Positions 24,810 through 27,540 of a stretch of DNA of 27,540 nucleotides are shown here, piece after piece. Position numbers and translations under genes: made by a program. The notes under the pieces are model-generated. The model made no database searches. It saw nothing but the letters and a program-made list of their open reading frames with translations, and had not been told where the DNA came from. The stretch is from a virus. Each line of letters opens with the position of its first letter. Positions within the stretch are counted from its first letter, which is position 1. Location of the stretch: positions 1 to 27,540 of the IMG/VR virus record IMGVR_UViG_3300031578_009723; one strand, given 5' to 3'.

Positions 24810-25501
24810 TACTGCTTTACGATTCGAATCTTCGAGTTGGAGTTCATACTTAAAATATCAAAGTAGACCTCCGACCGATCATGCTGATCTTTTACAAATG
24901 AGTTGTAGAATAACCAGCACATCAGCGTTGCAACGCCCAGATTTGTGAAATATAACTGGGGTTCCGATTGAGATAATTCCTCACATGACATCTCATCTGG
25001 TAACTTATCGTCGGGATTTGCAATTTCAGGATGATATGCACATAGATCAGGTGTTAAATCACAACCCCCTTTCCTGACATAAAGTTGTGCATTTCCATCC
25101 GTTAATTCATTCCCACCAGAAACAATGGTAACATCGTTCAGATTCTTACAGTAATTATTAATTATCATTCTGGATTTGTGATTGTCAACACATATAAATA
25201 CTATTGTATTTTCTTTGATAACTTGGGCTACATTTGCCTCGTTGATATAAGAATCAAATACATCAAATGCAATATTGCTGAATTTCATAGCAAGCTCATT
25301 GGCTTTTGTTTCAGCTTTATTACCCATTCCGCTAAATTCTTGACGTGCAAAATTCTTCATTTCATATTGATCGCCGTCAACTAAAAGTATGTTACTTTCA
25401 TAGTCTTGAGAAAAGTTTAGGAATCGACACAATCTTTCAGCCAAAATTGTGCCGACACCACCTAAACCAATAATTGTAATGTTAATGCATTGAGCCATCA
25501 T
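24809..25501 (-). CDS. E1-like ThiF-family adenylating enzyme (PRTRC-ThiF-like)
   Basis: A 230-residue E1-type enzyme, which in this family adenylates the modifier C-terminus with ATP. Motifs are complete: IIGLGGVG (10-17); LVDGDQYEMKNFARQ (40-54) with Asp42, Asp44, Asn50 and the Arg53-Gln54 pair; KAETKANEL with Lys66; CVDNHKSR (104-111) with the metal-type Asp106. Later SCEELSQSEPQLYFTN (172-187) recalls the 'SCxxxEAL..Q.LFxN' block of PRTRC-system ThiF proteins, with Cys173 a candidate thiol. There is no separate UFD-like domain. It overlaps the JAB gene by 20 bases, and GGAGG six bases before ATG-ATG supports its start. Among the two E1-like proteins this is the one expected to be catalytic. 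Confidence 0.82.
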   Translation of the reverse strand: MMAQCINITIIGLGGVGTILAERLCRFLNFSQDYESNILLVDGDQYEMKNFARQEFSGMGNKAETKANELAMKFSNIAFDVFDSYINEANVAQVIKENTIVFICVDNHKSRMIINNYCKNLNDVTIVSGGNELTDGNAQLYVRKGGCDLTPDLCAYHPEIANPDDKLPDEMSCEELSQSEPQLYFTNLGVATLMCWLFYNSFVKDQHDRSEVYFDILSMNSNSKIRIVKQ

Positions 25502-27350
25502 TACCGCCTCCGAAAACCTTTCTCATTTTATCTATAATAGTTTGACTAAAAGGTTTTGGCTGATAGGGGCCTTTTTCAGGATCGGGGATGCGTTCCAATG
25601 TTCTGTCCGCTTCAGCTGCTGCATCTAATATAGCTTGATGCTCCTCGTCTGATTGATCGAGAAATGCTCCACTGTCTGCTTGACTCTGATTTAATGAGTC
25701 AGTCATTTGAACTGAAAATATCATTTGACAACGTGGGCATTTCCCTTTTTCTGCAACTGCCTCGCTTAAGACCTCTATATGACAACGTGGGCATTCTATT
25801 TTTTCTTCTCGCTCATCATCGAAGAAAAGGTCCACTAAACCATAACACCACGGACATTCATTAGCGTTAAGCATGTCATCCTCAGTAAAATAATGTTTAC
25901 AATGAGGACATTGCCACTCTATATCATCATCATCATCATCAGATACCTTAACTGTATCTGGCAATAGAGTTTGACAATAAGGACAACATTCATCCGAAGA
26001 CAATTTCAAGAATGTGTTTCCACATTCAAGACATTGCATATACCCTTGTTGATCCGGCATTTCCATAGATTGTGCCGAATTTAATGCAGCTTCCCTATCA
26101 TCTATAACTTGGGGATCCCCCACTGAATGATTATTTTTTAGATCCTTTTCATCTATATAGTTCAAATACATATCTGTCTTACATGTTGGGCATTTTGGTT
26201 CTGCATCAGTTGTGGTAAAGAGAACTTTACATTTTTCACAGTGATACATTTCCTCTTGATAATCAACGTCCTCCATCTCATCCATAATTTTGAAAACACG
26301 ATTTTTACATGATAGACAGGGATTGCTTGGTTCGCAGTCTTTTGCCTTTTCTGGGGTGACAACAGCTGGCGGAGTTACTGGAGCTGTTCCAACGAATGGA
26401 ATCTGTTTCTGTGCACCAGGTGCAACAAATCTTCCAGCTTGCTTCCATAAATCTCCATCATAATGACCACCCCAATTATTCCAACGACTACCATTCCAAC
26501 GACTACCATGACCTTGCCAACGATTACCACCATACAATCCACCATAGTATCCACTATAGTTATATGTATATGTACCTCTTTCTACAAGGTTCATCCATTT
26601 TGGATTGAATTGGCGTTTGCTTGCTGATACTTTAAATAGGTATCTCTTGTCGAGTTTCCTTTTTGAATATGCACTTTTGCTGCTGGCAGCTTCATCTAAA
26701 ACCATTTTACTGGTTTTCGGATCAACTTTATAGACTCTTGTTGAATAATAGACTTCTTCTTCATCAATATCTTTTGTCTTTGAAAGACCCAGCATATAAT
26801 CTTCTGGGTTAACAATGAATCGACTTCCGTTGGCGACTATTGATGCAGATAGACTGAACTCTTCGCTCATAACATTACCATAAGTAATATGGAGCCCATC
26901 GAATGTTTTTTCATCTGCATCATCTACACCCGAGTGGAATGCTGAAAAGTTTGCATGACTGTGAATTGTTCCGATCATGGTAAATCCTTCAACCGTAACA
27001 CCTCGATTGTAGTCACATGCAGCTGCGGTCACTTTCTGGGTTGGGGGAACGACTTTATACTTACCCGTTTTCTCGTTATAGAATAATAGCACAATAGCTT
27101 CACCGCCAAACTTCTCAAAGACTGCTTTAAAAAACTCAAGGACTTTAGCTCCATATTGTGCTGGCAATGGATTAATATACATTCGTGCCATTGTATTGAC
27201 ACTTTGCAATATTGATATGTTTTTGACTGGGGCGATACTTTCCATCACCCCAATCTTTTTCTTCAAGAAAATTCCCTCTTTGGCGACAATATAATATATA
27301 TCATCATCGGGAAGTTCTTGAGTTCCATCATTTACAACAACATTGAACAT
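25482..27350 (-). CDS. JAB/JAMM peptidase with Tyr/Gly/Trp-rich linker and zinc-ribbon array
   Basis: A 622-residue protein. Residues about 70-190 form a JAB/MPN+ domain with a complete JAMM set: Glu84 (GGEAIVLL), His130, His132, Ser140 and Asp143 (HSHANFSAFHSGVDD). This is a zinc isopeptidase fold that removes or matures ubiquitin-like modifiers. Residues 258-305 are Tyr/Gly/Trp/Asn/Arg-rich and probably disordered. Four CxxC...CxxC zinc ribbons follow (Cys371/374/387/390; 440/443/456/459; 481/484/499/502; 520/523/538/541), plus a lone CxxC at 345/348. A six-Asp run lies at 471-476. The ribbons may bind substrate, DNA or RNA; an E3-like role is possible but not shown. AAAGGAG precedes the ATG. 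The start overlaps the stop of the preceding cut-off gene (TAATG). Confidence 0.85.
   Translation of the reverse strand: MFNVVVNDGTQELPDDDIYYIVAKEGIFLKKKIGVMESIAPVKNISILQSVNTMARMYINPLPAQYGAKVLEFFKAVFEKFGGEAIVLLFYNEKTGKYKVVPPTQKVTAAACDYNRGVTVEGFTMIGTIHSHANFSAFHSGVDDADEKTFDGLHITYGNVMSEEFSLSASIVANGSRFIVNPEDYMLGLSKTKDIDEEEVYYSTRVYKVDPKTSKMVLDEAASSKSAYSKRKLDKRYLFKVSASKRQFNPKWMNLVERGTYTYNYSGYYGGLYGGNRWQGHGSRWNGSRWNNWGGHYDGDLWKQAGRFVAPGAQKQIPFVGTAPVTPPAVVTPEKAKDCEPSNPCLSCKNRVFKIMDEMEDVDYQEEMYHCEKCKVLFTTTDAEPKCPTCKTDMYLNYIDEKDLKNNHSVGDPQVIDDREAALNSAQSMEMPDQQGYMQCLECGNTFLKLSSDECCPYCQTLLPDTVKVSDDDDDDIEWQCPHCKHYFTEDDMLNANECPWCYGLVDLFFDDEREEKIECPRCHIEVLSEAVAEKGKCPRCQMIFSVQMTDSLNQSQADSGAFLDQSDEEHQAILDAAAEADRTLERIPDPEKGPYQPKPFSQTIIDKMRKVFGGGNDGSMH
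25923..25940 (-). repeat. Six-copy ATC (GAT) trinucleotide run
   Basis: Six tandem ATC units on the plus strand encode six Asp in the JAB protein (residues 471-476), between the second and third zinc ribbons. It may be a slippage-prone site and a flexible acidic spacer. Confidence 0.7.
26478..26507 (-). repeat. Tandem 15-bp repeat in JAB linker
   Basis: Two head-to-tail 15-base copies (attccaacgactacc) encode the duplicated Asn-Gly-Ser-Arg-Trp unit (seen as GSRWNGSRWN) in the Tyr/Gly/Trp-rich linker. A further diverged copy (NRWQGHGSRW) lies beside it in the protein. Such repeats suggest growth of the linker by slippage or unequal exchange. Confidence 0.75.
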
Positions 27351-27540
27351 TAAGCTCTCCTTTGGTTTAAGTATCTGGTTGATAATTGATTCTCATATAC
27401 ATCATATGAATGTAGATCTAACAATCCTCTGAGAACACCAACTTCTTCAATTTTTGCCGTTATCACCCGTGGTGCAGGAATACAATCCAGTCTGCACTCC
27501 CTTGTCATATATCTATCTAAAGAATATGACTCAGGATAAC
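27350..27540 (-). CDS. Partial gene upstream of JAB (start outside window)
   Basis: The minus-strand frame is open from the window edge to a TAA that shares its last A with the JAB start codon. The visible 62 residues (ending in STRYLNQRRA) include CRLDCIPAPRVITAKIEEVG, and no family is recognised. Tight overlap shows it belongs to the same operon as the conjugation genes. It may be another member of the cassette. Confidence 0.55.
   Translation of the reverse strand, partial: YPESYSLDRYMTRECRLDCIPAPRVITAKIEEVGVLRGLLDLHSYDVYENQLSTRYLNQRRA

Noticed and set aside
24319-24948. 209-residue plus-strand open frame opposite the modifier and E1-like genes
   Set aside because: It is antisense to two well-supported genes, has no SD-led start, and is Cys/Phe/Thr-rich as expected for a shadow frame.
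26478-26507. Mobile element or CRISPR-like repeats
   Set aside because: The repeats are in-frame, only two perfect copies, and encode a low-complexity protein linker.
22860-27350. Identity with the Bil (ISG15-like) antiphage system
   Set aside because: That system uses a two-domain ubiquitin-like protein; here the modifier has one beta-grasp and a SAP-like head, and there are two E1-like proteins.

Overview
The window looks like part of the genome of a large (probably jumbo) tailed phage, or a closely related prophage or metagenomic phage. It is AT-rich and tightly packed, with strong Shine-Dalgarno (SD) sites, ATGA/TAATG stop-start overlaps and almost no intergenic DNA. No stretch above about 70 bases lacks a gene. 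Phage identity rests on a large terminase subunit, a tape-measure-like protein, a baseplate-J-like protein and a baseplate-hub-like protein; the baseplate genes suggest a contractile tail. I saw no tRNA, rRNA, CRISPR array, insertion sequence or integrase. The host cannot be named from the sequence.

Layout. (1) 1-2199, plus strand: the 3' end of a baseplate-wedge (gp6/J-like) gene and an unrecognised gene. (2) 2196-10331, minus strand: structural and packaging module, read as hub-like protein, terminase, HExxH protein, tape measure, unknown structural protein. It lies downstream of an intrinsic terminator at 10384-10414. (3) 10427-16965, minus strand: accessory and metabolic genes, including a DUF932-like protein, a methyltransferase-like protein, a small protein resembling family-B DNA polymerase palm and thumb, a xylose-isomerase-like TIM barrel, FolE2 and several small unknowns. 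(4) 16965-22624, minus strand: beta and beta' subunits of a multisubunit RNA polymerase, each a single chain, in the order beta' then beta. (5) 22638-27540, minus strand: a ubiquitin-like conjugation cassette. Read 5' to 3' it holds a cut-off gene, a JAB/JAMM peptidase with zinc ribbons, an E1-like ThiF protein, a ubiquitin-like protein fused to a SAP/Rho-N-like head, a second E1-like protein, a candidate E2-like protein, then a small helical protein leading into beta'.

The most interesting content is module 5. The JAMM motif is complete, two different E1-like enzymes are present (one with a full ATP-site signature, one lacking its Arg-Gln), and the small modifier ends in an exposed glycine. 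The gene set resembles the bacterial PRTRC cassette (ThiF, Prok-JAB, Prok-Ub, Prok-E2), but here it is phage-borne and collinear with the phage RNA polymerase genes. A modifier-based control of phage or host proteins, possibly including the polymerase, is a reasonable hypothesis and not proven.

At the RNA level I see four further signals: a ribosome-binding site split by a hairpin (13578-13624, like phage T4 gene 25); a candidate promoter motif, GAACAAARTAA, upstream of three genes; a cUCCGg tetraloop hairpin after the ubiquitin-like gene; and one canonical terminator. Several gene starts were moved to ATGs with better SD spacing.
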